Positions 1 through 6,476 of a stretch of DNA of 50,161 bases are shown piece by piece. Under the pieces are notes generated by a model. That model had not been told where the DNA came from. It saw nothing but the letters and a program-made list of their open reading frames with translations, and did no database searches. Numbering within the stretch: the first letter of the stretch is position 1; every line of letters begins with the position of its first letter. The DNA lies in the IMG/VR virus record IMGVR_UViG_3300047300_000993, positions 1 to 50,161 of that record; one strand, 5' to 3'. The position numbers were made by a program, and so were the translations under genes. Source of the stretch: a virus.

Positions 1-36
1 CCCCTACCCCTACCTAGTACATACCTAGTACCCACC
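1..36. repeat. Short direct repeats at window edge
   Basis: CCCCTA is repeated twice and then CCTAGTAC occurs twice, 11 bp apart. No gene is visible. It lies upstream of the promoter at 53-81. Function unknown. Confidence 0.4.
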
Positions 37-52
37 TTGTTAGAGACAATGC

Positions 53-81
53 TTGACATTGACCAACAGAGGTATTACCCT
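53..81 (+). promoter_or_regulatory. Sigma70-type promoter, leaderless
   Basis: TTGACA, 17-nt spacer, TACCCT, then 7 nt to the ATG at 89. Transcription should begin at or next to the start codon. Confidence 0.7.
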
Positions 82-88
82 CATACAC

Positions 89-406
89 ATGAGGAACAGC
101 GATTACACCAAACACCACCCCCACTACTGCTACACCATCAGAGGTGTAGTGAGGTTCAGCGTCAGAGCGATAGCACTACTCACTCTGTTCGTTGCCTTCA
201 CTTACCTCATCAGCAGAGCCATTGACACCAAGTACGACTACAAGTGTCCGAACATTGTCGTTGTTGTAGAGCAGGGCGATACCCTCTCCACCATCACTAA
301 GAGGTACTGCGAGGGACACACACTCCAAGCGAGTTGGGACATCGCACAACAGCGAGGTACTGACACCGTATCAGTAGGTGACCACATACAACTAGGGAGC
401 AAGTGA
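89..406 (+). CDS. Membrane-anchored LysM-like protein
   Basis: This 105-aa protein has one hydrophobic segment (about residues 30-50) followed by a LysM-like stretch containing VVEQGDTLSTITKRY and ending VSVGDHIQLG. LysM domains bind peptidoglycan or chitin, so it is probably an envelope protein with an external wall-binding domain. The ATG at 89 is preferred over an upstream ATG at 53 because a TTGACA-17-TACCCT promoter ends 7 nt before it and codons 3-5 carry the recurrent AACAGCGA element seen at other leaderless starts. The function in the phage cycle is unknown. Confidence 0.75.
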   Translation: MRNSDYTKHHPHYCYTIRGVVRFSVRAIALLTLFVAFTYLISRAIDTKYDYKCPNIVVVVEQGDTLSTITKRYCEGHTLQASWDIAQQRGTDTVSVGDHIQLGSK

Positions 407-407
407 G

Positions 408-710
408 ATGAAGCACATCACCGAACTACTCAATGACTACATCACCAAACTTGTCGGCATAGGTAATGACCGACTAGACTTAGGTGAGAGAGACAAGGAA
501 AGCGACACCATGAACACACACACCAAGACGCACGACAAGTTCCGACTCTGCCCTCGTTGTGGAGGATTCATTCCCAACAACGTGACCCCAGGTGAATACC
601 CTGGGGCAATCTCACGACTGGACAACAAGACCGAAATCTGTTCAGACTGTGGAAGCGAGGAAGCCGTGCTTGACTGGCAACACCGCCTTACAGACTGGCG
701 TAAGAAGTAG
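408..710 (+). CDS. Zinc-ribbon-like small protein
   Basis: This 100-aa protein begins 1 nt after the previous stop, so the two are probably co-transcribed. Cysteine pairs CPRC and CSDC (about residues 48-51 and 78-81) form a likely structural zinc site; zinc-ribbon proteins of this kind are common in actinophages. GGGAG about 10 nt upstream could serve as a ribosome site. An internal ATG at 510 preceded by AGGAAAG is an alternative start that keeps the whole zinc region. Function unknown. Confidence 0.65.
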   Translation: MKHITELLNDYITKLVGIGNDRLDLGERDKESDTMNTHTKTHDKFRLCPRCGGFIPNNVTPGEYPGAISRLDNKTEICSDCGSEEAVLDWQHRLTDWRKK

Positions 711-724
711 GGGAATAGCAGAGT

Positions 725-744
725 GGTGACAGTAGACTGTCACC
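725..744. promoter_or_regulatory. Inverted repeat over -10 box, possible operator
   Basis: GGTGACAG and CTGTCACC form an 8-bp dyad ending at the ATG of the next gene. The -10-like TAGACT (733-738) sits at its centre, 6 nt before the ATG. A protein bound here would block a leaderless start. Confidence 0.5.
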
Positions 745-1029
745 ATGAGCGAACACCCCAAAGAGTCAGCCCTCGTACTGTTCACCATGCCACAACTGGA
801 AGCATTGGAGAAGTTACTAAGGGGGCAGGCTCGTATGCTCGCTATCAAAACCGCTAGGGGAGATGAGGTCTCAGCCGAAAGAGTTGAGATGACTAATCAA
901 CTACTCAATGTAGTAATGGACACTCGCCTGACGATAGAGACATACGACATCATTGGTGACGTAATGAGAGACGGCACATTTGAGGAAATCGTAGAAACTT
1001 GGCAAAGTGCCACGGGTGACCACGGGTAG
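745..1029 (+). CDS. Hypothetical protein, 94 aa
   Basis: An acidic, mostly helical 94-aa protein with no recognised family. The start is supported by TAGACT placed 6 nt upstream, giving a leaderless mRNA, and by the dyad over that box. It is the last + strand gene before the A-tract array at 1039-1350. Confidence 0.65.
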   Translation: MSEHPKESALVLFTMPQLEALEKLLRGQARMLAIKTARGDEVSAERVEMTNQLLNVVMDTRLTIETYDIIGDVMRDGTFEEIVETWQSATGDHG

Positions 1030-1038
1030 TACCACCAC

Positions 1039-1350
1039 AAAAAATCCGGGGTCGTGGAAAGCATGAGTCAAAAATTTCCCACCTCGTGGAGAGCATGACC
1101 CAAAAAATCCTAGGTCGTCAAAACCTCAACCCAAAAATTTCTCACCTCGTCAAAACCTCAACCCAAAAATTTCCGAGGTCGTGGAAGAAAAAATCAAAAA
1201 AATAAAAGCATGAGACGACCATTTTTAGCGGGGCTAAAAGCTCGAACCTCAAAAAATCGACTTAGTAAAAAGTCGATGCCCAAAAAAATCGAGTACGTGA
1301 AAAGTCGATGTCAAAAAAATCGAGTACGTGACGAACAAAAATTACAAAAA
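1039..1350. repeat. Array of A-tracts at 31-32 bp spacing
   Basis: A5-A7 tracts begin at 1039, 1070, 1102, 1133, 1165 and 1196, and then at 1251, 1282 and 1313, so spacing is 31 or 32 bp (about three helical turns). Between tracts the left units carry related cores (CCTCGTGGAGAGCATGACCC and GGTCGTCAAAACCTCAACCC types); the right units carry TCGA-flanked cores. No gene is supported here. Phased A-tracts bend DNA, and the array resembles iterons of a replication or partition origin; that role is inference. Confidence 0.8.
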
Positions 1351-1391
1351 CAAAAGCCCCCTCGTTCGCTCAGAGAACAAGGGGGCTTTTG
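1351..1391. terminator. Bidirectional terminator hairpin
   Basis: CAAAAGCCCCC and GGGGGCTTTTG form the stem, extended by GTTC/GAAC nearer the loop. The A and T runs on both sides fit termination in either direction, after ssb on the minus strand and after anything leaving the A-tract array. Confidence 0.85.
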
Positions 1392-1431
1392 TCTACTCAG
1401 TCACACCTATCCAAGAGTGTGACTTGCGTAC

Positions 1432-1896
1432 TTAGAACGGCTCGTCTTCTGCTCCGACATTTGCGAGAGTACGCTTTGTGTTGGGGCGAGTACGCTCGTT
1501 GTTGTTGGAACGACCACCGTTGCCGGCCTGTCCACCCTCCGAACGCTGACGGCGTGTTACGCCCTCAATGGCTGAGGTGTTCACCGCAATCTGCTCTGCG
1601 ACAACCTCAACTGCTGAACGGTTGTTGCCGTCCTTGTCCTCGTAGGTACGCTGTTCCAAGCGACCGATGACTACAACGCCAAGTCCCTTCTCCAACGACT
1701 TGACGGCGTTCTCTGCTGTGTATCGCCATGCGACCACATTTACGAACGAAGTCTTTTCCTGCTTCTCGTTGTTGGCGTCATACCAAACGTAGTTCACGGC
1801 AACCGAGAAGCCAAGTCGTGCTTGACCGCTCGTTGTGTAAGTCAGCTCGGGGTCTGCCGTGAGGTTCCCGATGACTGTGATTGGACTGTTGTTCAT
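1432..1896 (-). CDS. ssb: Single-stranded DNA-binding protein
   Basis: This 154-aa protein has the OB-fold signature of bacterial SSB (ITVIGNLTADPEL near the N terminus, FVNVVAWR mid-protein, VVVIGRLEQRTYEDKDG) and the acidic tail ending EDEPF that recruits partner proteins. It binds single-stranded DNA during phage replication and repair. AAGGAG stands 8 nt before the ATG, so unlike many genes here it has a normal leader. The stop is next to a bidirectional terminator and the A-tract array. Confidence 0.97.
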   Translation of the reverse strand: MNNSPITVIGNLTADPELTYTTSGQARLGFSVAVNYVWYDANNEKQEKTSFVNVVAWRYTAENAVKSLEKGLGVVVIGRLEQRTYEDKDGNNRSAVEVVAEQIAVNTSAIEGVTRRQRSEGGQAGNGGRSNNNERTRPNTKRTLANVGAEDEPF

Positions 1897-1987
1897 CTAC
1901 TTCTCCTTGTGGGGTTAGGACATGAACCATAGCACCACCCTGTGACAACCACAACACCGACATAGAAGTTATTTTTCCTCATAAGTT

Positions 1988-2016
1988 TTGACAAACACAC
2001 AAAGTTCCGCTAGGCT
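1988..2016 (+). promoter_or_regulatory. Sigma70-type promoter, leaderless
   Basis: TTGACA, 17-nt spacer, TAGGCT, then exactly 6 nt to the GTG at 2023. Confidence 0.75.
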
Positions 2017-2022
2017 GTACGG

Positions 2023-2361
2023 GTGGCCTACGGGTACGCTAGGGTGTACCCCATGAGTGACACACCTACACCAAAGACTGCTAGTCAGAGCGAGGCATTC
2101 CTCGCCGTTGTTGAGGCGATAGGCGATGCCCTGTTTATTCTGCTGACAGACGAAACCACCACAGAGGACGAAGCCGAGGCTCTCAATGCCGACCTCAATG
2201 AAGTCGCCTTTCTAGCCATTGACGCATTTGACCCACAGATTGTGTCCACATCAATAGACGATGTAGGCACAAAGAGATTCACGTTCCAAATGACAATTCC
2301 CGATGAGGACGTTTTTGACATCATTCAGAATCGCTATCGTGAAATCGTTGGTGAGGACTGA
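2023..2361 (+). CDS. Hypothetical acidic protein
   Basis: A 112-aa acidic protein of unknown family. The GTG at 2023 lies 6 nt after a near-consensus promoter, the geometry of a leaderless mRNA. A second in-frame ATG at 2053 also has a -10-like TAGGGT 7 nt upstream, so two start sites are possible. It lies divergent from ssb. Confidence 0.7.
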   Translation: MAYGYARVYPMSDTPTPKTASQSEAFLAVVEAIGDALFILLTDETTTEDEAEALNADLNEVAFLAIDAFDPQIVSTSIDDVGTKRFTFQMTIPDEDVFDIIQNRYREIVGED

Positions 2362-2495
2362 AATCCGGAGCAAACCTCCATATAACCCAATAAATACAAG
2401 TGTCCTAGCGGTGGTGAGGCTCTTGTAAAATAGATAGACCACCAAAGCCCCCCTACTACATGGGCTGTCCTATTGTCAGAACAAAGGAAAGACCA

Positions 2496-3575
2496 TTGAC
2501 AAAGTATCACCGTTACCTGATTCCCCTTTTGCTTGCTTCGCTCACTGCGACAACTGCTCACGCCGCTGGCGTAGAAAGGGGGGTCAGCTCAACGGCTGGT
2601 ACAGAGGCGACTACAACCACGGTTGTAGGAACTTCAGTCCATACTCTTTCCGTTAGTGCCCCATCACATAAGTCGCTTCCCTTTACAGTGAAGGCGAAGG
2701 CAACTGAAAAGTTTTGGGACAAACTCGCCTACTGTGAGACGGGTAGTGATTGGCAGAACCGAGGGAACTGGGCAGGCGGTTTAGGCATTGCCCGTTCCAC
2801 GTGGTCACGTTTCGGTGGCAAAGAGTTCGCTCCAACACCTGACAAGGCGACAAGAGAAGAACAAATAATTGTCGCTAACCGTATTTCCACGCAAGGCTAC
2901 ACGGGTACTATCGTGAGAGACGCCGAGTGGGCGAAGGTTCATGGCGTTCCTCAAACGGAAACCTATGTTCAGGAACCCGTCGGATTCACAGGTTGGGGAG
3001 CATTGCCCTGTGCCGGGGGTAGACCAAAGACATTCCACTACGACCCCAAGAGTGTTCCTATCGTTCAGTACGAATGGAACCAAAGAGGTCTAATCGTCAA
3101 GGACTTACAAAACCTCATTGGCGTAGTTCCCGATGGGCACTACGGTCTGAAAACTCGTGAAGCCCATGTCAAATACCTAAAAGTACATAAACTCTCAACT
3201 CTTGGAGTTGCCAAGCTCCCCGACTTCCTCACGGGTAGTTATCCGAAGGACAAGGCAAAGCGTTGTCCTCAGTGGGAGGGACGACTTCGCTTCTACGGCC
3301 TACAGCCAGTAGATAGGTTCTCCTACATCATGTGGAGAGAGAGTCGCTGTAGTGAGAAGGCTGTTTCTCGCCTCAACTCGAACGGCACAAGAGACTACGG
3401 GTTGCTACAAATCAACTCATCATGGGTCACCGTCACGCATCAGGTATGCGGAGGACAGAAGGGGAACATGAAAGTTCTCCTTGACTACAAGTGTAATCTC
3501 CGTGTCGCTAAGTACCTACTTGATAACGGTGGGCTAGCTCATTGGAGTGGTTCGTCAGGCTCTGACAAGAACTAA
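2496..3575 (+). CDS. Secreted muralytic protein with Rpf-like and lysozyme-like domains
   Basis: About 359 aa. The TTG at 2496 is chosen because AAAGGAAAG precedes it and the protein then begins with a classic signal peptide (LIPLLLASLTATTAHAAG); an ATG at 2460 would add 12 residues. Residues about 73-130 form an Rpf/transglycosylase-like domain (KLAYCETGSDW, catalytic Glu near 81, then WAGGLGIARSTWSRFGG). The middle (about 199-228) resembles a peptidoglycan-binding repeat. The C terminus carries a second lysozyme-like site (MWRESRC, Glu near 282, then YGLLQINSSW). Both domains should cleave glycan strands. The stop overlaps the convergent dCMP deaminase gene by 21 nt. Confidence 0.85.
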   Translation: MTKYHRYLIPLLLASLTATTAHAAGVERGVSSTAGTEATTTTVVGTSVHTLSVSAPSHKSLPFTVKAKATEKFWDKLAYCETGSDWQNRGNWAGGLGIARSTWSRFGGKEFAPTPDKATREEQIIVANRISTQGYTGTIVRDAEWAKVHGVPQTETYVQEPVGFTGWGALPCAGGRPKTFHYDPKSVPIVQYEWNQRGLIVKDLQNLIGVVPDGHYGLKTREAHVKYLKVHKLSTLGVAKLPDFLTGSYPKDKAKRCPQWEGRLRFYGLQPVDRFSYIMWRESRCSEKAVSRLNSNGTRDYGLLQINSSWVTVTHQVCGGQKGNMKVLLDYKCNLRVAKYLLDNGGLAHWSGSSGSDKN

Positions 3576-4013
3576 TCCAGCTTCCGTAAGAAACTTCTCA
3601 ACGGAATCCCACTGCGAGTAGGCTTCGTCATACTTGTAGACAACTCGCTTTACGCCAGAACTGGCTATTAGCTTGGCACACCCCATACAGGGTGGGCCAT
3701 TCACTATCAGCGTTCCACCCTGCCTCAGCGAGGGGTCGCTCCACAGCAGAGCCCCGGCTTCTGCGTGCTGAGCGATACAGTTGTCGTACTGAGAGCCGTT
3801 TGGTTCATTGTTGTTGTAGCGAGGACAGAAACCATCAACGCAATGACCCATGCCTGACGGTGCGCCGTTGTATCCAAACCCAGCAACCCGCCTATTGGGT
3901 GCTAACACGACTGAGGCGTACTGCCTCTTGGCACAGGTTGAGAACACTCCGGCAAGGAACTCAACTGACTTGACCCATTTGACCTCATGGGGTAGAATGT
4001 CATTCACGGGCAT
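3555..4013 (-). CDS. dCMP/cytidine deaminase family protein
   Basis: This 152-aa zinc enzyme carries the deaminase motifs HAEAG (about residues 83-87) and PCMGCAKLI (about 108-116). The dCMP deaminase family converts dCMP to dUMP, the substrate of the thymidylate synthase encoded just upstream. A further Cys/His-rich insert (GHCVDGFCPRYNNN) is typical of dCMP deaminases with an extra zinc site. Its start overlaps the end of thyX by 10 nt, so the two are translated as a unit. Together they feed dTTP production. Confidence 0.92.
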   Translation of the reverse strand: MPVNDILPHEVKWVKSVEFLAGVFSTCAKRQYASVVLAPNRRVAGFGYNGAPSGMGHCVDGFCPRYNNNEPNGSQYDNCIAQHAEAGALLWSDPSLRQGGTLIVNGPPCMGCAKLIASSGVKRVVYKYDEAYSQWDSVEKFLTEAGLVLVRA

Positions 4014-4705
4014 ACTTTTCCGTTATCTATCCATGACTTGTAAGTAATAGGCATTTCAAGAGAGAAAAGTATTTCTACTGCGTTTGCGTATTTGCGAATG
4101 TCAAGCTGAGCGTTGCTATCTGTTCTCAGAGAAAGGAAGTTCATAAGGGCACGGGCGTTTACTGTCCAGTAGAACTGCGTGAACATTCCCATTGGAAGGA
4201 CAGTACGGGCTACTTCCTTTGCTATCCCCATGTCAAGTAGTTCCGTGTATGACTTGTATGCGTTGTCGTTTGCTTGTAGGATTATCTCGTAAGCATCCAT
4301 AGCGAGAGACATCTCTACTTGCTCAAACTGGTATGCGCCTGGTTTTCCAGCCTGCTTTCGCATTTCGGCAAGTTCAGGGATAAACATTTCGTTTGGAACT
4401 TCCGAATAGCGAGCTGAAAACTCGTTAAATGAACCGATGCGGTGGCGAAACCATTCACGGGCTACAAATACTGGGCATTTAACATGAAAGCGGAATGCGT
4501 TGTGCTCAAACGGAGTGCCGTGTCTTTCTCTCATGAGAAAGTTGATAAGACCCTTATCAGCATCTGTCATTTCTGTTTCGCGTTCTGTATTACGCGCGAA
4601 ACTCACACGGGCTGAGTTCACAACCGAGTAGTCATCAGCCATACAGTCATCTAAACGGACAAAGCCCTTGCCAACATTTAGCGTGTTATTTATGTCGTTC
4701 TTCAT
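4004..4705 (-). CDS. thyX: Flavin-dependent thymidylate synthase
   Basis: A 233-aa ThyX, methylating dUMP to dTMP with methylene-tetrahydrofolate, NADPH and FAD. The family signature is visible as RHRIGSFNEFSARYS (about residues 87-101). The start is 6 nt after a TAGTAT -10 box at 4712-4717, so the mRNA is probably leaderless; it may also be reached from the tRNA operon upstream. It is followed by the overlapping dCMP deaminase. Confidence 0.97.
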   Translation of the reverse strand: MKNDINNTLNVGKGFVRLDDCMADDYSVVNSARVSFARNTERETEMTDADKGLINFLMRERHGTPFEHNAFRFHVKCPVFVAREWFRHRIGSFNEFSARYSEVPNEMFIPELAEMRKQAGKPGAYQFEQVEMSLAMDAYEIILQANDNAYKSYTELLDMGIAKEVARTVLPMGMFTQFYWTVNARALMNFLSLRTDSNAQLDIRKYANAVEILFSLEMPITYKSWIDNGKVCP

Positions 4706-4711
4706 GCCGAC

Positions 4712-4717
4712 ATACTA
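4712..4717 (-). promoter_or_regulatory. -10 element for thyX
   Basis: TAGTAT lies 6 nt before the thyX ATG. No convincing -35 box is seen; it would fall inside the 3' half of the tRNA-Arg gene. Confidence 0.5.
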
Positions 4718-4722
4718 CCTTG

Positions 4723-4795
4723 CGCTCTGAGTAGGACTCGAACCTACAACCTACTGATTAGAAGTCAGTTGCGCTATCCATTGCGCCATCAGAGC
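4723..4795 (-). tRNA. tRNA-Arg (UCU)
   Basis: A full cloverleaf on the minus strand: acceptor stem GCTCTGA/TCAGAGC, anticodon loop CTTCTAA closed by a 5-bp stem, and T-arm with TTCGAGT. The CCA end is not encoded. The UCU anticodon reads AGA/AGG, rare in high-GC hosts. Confidence 0.93.
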
Positions 4796-4967
4796 CGACT
4801 TTGTTTCGTGCGTATTCGCTCTCAGGATACAGTTCATTTACTATTTCCGGAACAGAACGGCAAATACCGCATCTCCCACGGGTGTTGTAGGCGTAATAGC
4901 GGTGTATTGGCCAGTCACGACAACATCTAGCGATGATTATCTCATTAAAGAAATCATCATCACTCAT
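4758..4967 (-). CDS. Small cysteine-rich protein overlapping tRNA-Arg
   Basis: A 69-aa ORF starting 6 nt after the lipoprotein gene. Cysteines (RCCRDW and RCGICR) suggest a small metal site. Its last 13 codons run into the tRNA-Arg gene, so RNA processing would remove its 3' end; this lowers confidence that it is translated as shown. No family recognised. Confidence 0.5.
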   Translation of the reverse strand: MSDDDFFNEIIIARCCRDWPIHRYYAYNTRGRCGICRSVPEIVNELYPESEYARNKVGSDGAMDSATDF

Positions 4968-4973
4968 GCGTTA

Positions 4974-5357
4974 TCAGGCGTTCAGCACGGAATCAATAAA
5001 CCACTGATTCTCAGGACAGAAGTTGTGAACGGACTCACGAATAAGAGCACCAATGAATCCTGCGTCCACATTGTTGTTTGTTGCGAGCGCAACAAAGTCA
5101 CTAATGGTTGCGCCTTCGTCAATCGCCTGACAAGCGAGGTGTCCCATTTCTACAATCTTTGTCTTTCCAAGAAATGCCACCTCACGGGGGAAGTCTGCGA
5201 CAAGACCCTCAATGAAGTTCTGGTCATCGCTCACATACGGAGGGCTTGTGACTACGGGTGTCTTTGTCGTGTTTGCTGGCTTCTCAACGACAATAGTCTT
5301 TGTCCCACAGCCAGTAATCAGCGTGAGGGCAAAAAGCCCAACTAGGTATTTCTTCAT
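4974..5357 (-). CDS. DUF732-like lipoprotein
   Basis: A 127-aa protein with a lipoprotein signal (hydrophobic stretch ending LITGC, the Cys being the lipidation site). The C-terminal region (about residues 45-120) fits DUF732, a secreted domain common in mycobacteria and their phages: the two cysteines in HLACQAID and NFCPENQ are typical. It is presumably exported and may act at the cell surface, for example in superinfection control, which is inference. A leader with GGAGAAG precedes the ATG, downstream of a variant cassette promoter. Confidence 0.75.
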   Translation of the reverse strand: MKKYLVGLFALTLITGCGTKTIVVEKPANTTKTPVVTSPPYVSDDQNFIEGLVADFPREVAFLGKTKIVEMGHLACQAIDEGATISDFVALATNNNVDAGFIGALIRESVHNFCPENQWFIDSVLNA

Positions 5358-5384
5358 TTCTTCTCCATTTGTGGGAACACTTTA

Positions 5385-5414
5385 AGTCTAGTCACAACTT
5401 ACCCAACCAAGCAA
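5385..5414 (-). promoter_or_regulatory. Cassette promoter (variant)
   Basis: TTGCTT, 18-nt spacer containing GGTTGGGTAAG, then TAGACT. It drives the DUF732 lipoprotein gene from a short leader rather than leaderless. Confidence 0.65.
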
Positions 5415-5445
5415 GTCGCCGGAGCTCGAGCCCCGTAGAAATAAT

Positions 5446-5544
5446 CAGGAAACGGTAGAGCCCTCTACCTAGCCATTGGGAGGTTGGCAACGACACCAAT
5501 GGCAACTGAAAAGTTCAGTAGAGCACAGCCCTACCGTTTCCCTG
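5446..5544 (-). ncRNA. Candidate three-way-junction RNA
   Basis: An intergenic stretch with nested pairing. Outer stem: GGAAACGGTAG with CTACCGTTTCC, extended by GGC/GCT (one G-U pair if read on the minus strand). Next stem: CTCTAC/GTAGAG. Inside are GCCATTGG/CCAATGGC and a small hairpin, CTGA/TCAG read on the minus strand. It lies inside the minus-strand tRNA cluster. No known RNA family is recognised. Confidence 0.55.
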
Positions 5545-5576
5545 AGAATAAAGCCTCGCCAACAAGGCAATATTCT
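5545..5576. terminator. Hairpin beside the candidate RNA
   Basis: AGAATA/TATTCT and GCCT/AGGC are separated by a symmetric AA/AA internal loop. On the minus strand it lies between the aberrant tRNA and the candidate RNA, so it could be a processing or termination structure. Confidence 0.45.
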
Positions 5577-5579
5577 TTG

Positions 5580-5650
5580 TCCCCGTGTGGGAGTCGAACC
5601 CACGACTTCCATCCATCGTCACGGGTAGGAAGCGTTCCATCAGCACGGGG
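5580..5650 (-). tRNA. Aberrant tRNA-like element
   Basis: The minus strand has a perfect 7-bp acceptor stem (CCCCGTG/CACGGGG) and a perfect T-arm (GTGGG, TTCGACT, CCCAC), and overall length is normal. The region between does not fold into a D-arm plus a 7-nt anticodon loop; instead CTTCC/GGAAG encloses 17 nt. No anticodon can be assigned. It may be a degenerate tRNA, a D-armless tRNA or a tRNA mimic. Confidence 0.5.
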
Positions 5651-5659
5651 TAGAGAGAG

Positions 5660-5696
5660 GGTCTGACTTACCCACATTGCGAGGGCACTCTCTCAG
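5660..5696 (-). other. Spacer hairpin between tRNA genes
   Basis: GAGAGAG and CTCTCTC flank about 28 nt that include GGGT/ACCC. It separates tRNA-Pro from the aberrant tRNA and may direct processing of the precursor. Confidence 0.35.
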
Positions 5697-5770
5697 TCCG
5701 AATGGCAGGATTTGAACCTGCGACCCCCTGGTCCCAAACCAGGTGCGCTACCAAACTGCGCTACATTCGG
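5697..5770 (-). tRNA. tRNA-Pro (UGG)
   Basis: Acceptor stem CCGAATG/CATTCGG, anticodon loop TTTGGGA (UGG) and T-arm GGTTCAAATCC give a complete cloverleaf. CCA is not encoded. Confidence 0.94.
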
Positions 5771-5889
5771 TTGTTTTCTTCTTTTCGCCTACGGGCTTCT
5801 TCTTCGTTCTTCCGTGCCACCTCGGAGAAAAGCATTCCGCAGAAGAAGATAGCAGAAGTCTGAATTAGGAAAATAATCAAATCAGCCAT
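5761..5889 (-). CDS. Small membrane protein, 42 aa
   Basis: One N-terminal hydrophobic helix (LIIFLIQTSAIFFCGMLF) followed by a very charged tail rich in Glu, Arg and Lys. It is expressed from TTGACA-17-TAGTCT with only about 1-2 nt of leader. The stop lies inside the 5' end of tRNA-Pro. Function unknown; the form is that of a small inner-membrane regulator. Confidence 0.6.
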   Translation of the reverse strand: MADLIIFLIQTSAIFFCGMLFSEVARKNEEEARRRKEENNRM

Positions 5890-5897
5890 ACGGGTTC

Positions 5898-5926
5898 AGA
5901 CTATTAGAAATCTAGACACTTGTCAA
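5898..5926 (-). promoter_or_regulatory. Sigma70-type promoter
   Basis: TTGACA, 17-nt spacer, TAGTCT, then 8 nt to the ATG at 5889. It also feeds the tRNA-Pro cluster. Confidence 0.65.
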
Positions 5927-5932
5927 GTTTTT

Positions 5933-6148
5933 CTAATAGTCACCGTAATCGTCATCATCTATCTCAATGACTGAACCGAATATGGCTTCCCATCTTTCTT
6001 CTTCCGACATTTCACGGGCTTTATCGGTAAGTGAGTACAGCCAGTTACCATCATCTGTTATTCCCGTAATTGTGACAAGACCCAGACCAACCAGGGCTTC
6101 TAGTTCCCTTCGTATTTCTTCACGGGGGTCATCTGGTTCGTACTTCAC
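5933..6148 (-). CDS. Small winged-helix-like protein
   Basis: A 71-aa acidic protein; EIRRELEALVGLGLVTITGITDDGNWLYSLTDKA resembles the helix-turn-strand-wing part of small transcription factors. The GTG start overlaps the upstream stop (GTGA), so it is translationally coupled to the membrane protein gene. Role unknown. Confidence 0.55.
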   Translation of the reverse strand: MKYEPDDPREEIRRELEALVGLGLVTITGITDDGNWLYSLTDKAREMSEEERWEAIFGSVIEIDDDDYGDY

Positions 6149-6387
6149 TTCGTCTCTTTCTTATCCGGGGCTTGCCCTCTCCACAGCACGGTATTACGGA
6201 GATACACGCCAATGTAGGCAAGTGAACCGACAATAAAGCCGTATGTGTGTGTCTGTAGGGCGAATACTATCCACAGACACTCCATGAGTATGAGCCAAAG
6301 AAAAGCTTCCCATCGCTTCTTACCGACAAAGTACATACCAATGATGCCCATTGTCGCCAAAAGCCAAGACCATTCGAGTTCTGTCAT
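6145..6387 (-). CDS. Multi-pass small membrane protein
   Basis: An 80-aa protein with three likely membrane helices. The ATG is 2 nt after the tRNA-Leu 3' end, so cutting the tRNA from the precursor would leave a nearly leaderless mRNA. No ribosome site is possible in so short a space. Topology recalls small transporter fragments, but no family can be assigned. Confidence 0.6.
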   Translation of the reverse strand: MTELEWSWLLATMGIIGMYFVGKKRWEAFLWLILMECLWIVFALQTHTYGFIVGSLAYIGVYLRNTVLWRGQAPDKKETK

Positions 6388-6388
6388 G

Positions 6389-6468
6389 TGGGCTTGGAGG
6401 GACTCGAACCCTCACTCCGAAGAACTAGGACCTAAACCTAGCGCGTATGCCAATTTCGCCACAAGCCC
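6389..6468 (-). tRNA. tRNA-Leu (UAG)
   Basis: Class II tRNA: acceptor GGGCTTG/CAAGCCC, anticodon loop TTTAGGT (UAG), long variable arm, and T-arm GGTTCGAGTCC. CCA not encoded. Confidence 0.93.
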
Positions 6469-6476
6469 GGGCCCCG

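Noticed and set aside
1039-1350. CRISPR array
   Set aside because: The repeated part is only an A-tract with variable related cores; there are no identical repeats separated by unique spacers of spacer size.
1210-1422. 70-codon ORF in the A-tract array
   Set aside because: Lys/Arg-rich translation of repeats; no start signals.
4758-5770. tmRNA in the tRNA cluster
   Set aside because: The structured segment has no tag-coding ORF and no Ala-tRNA end; stems do not fit.
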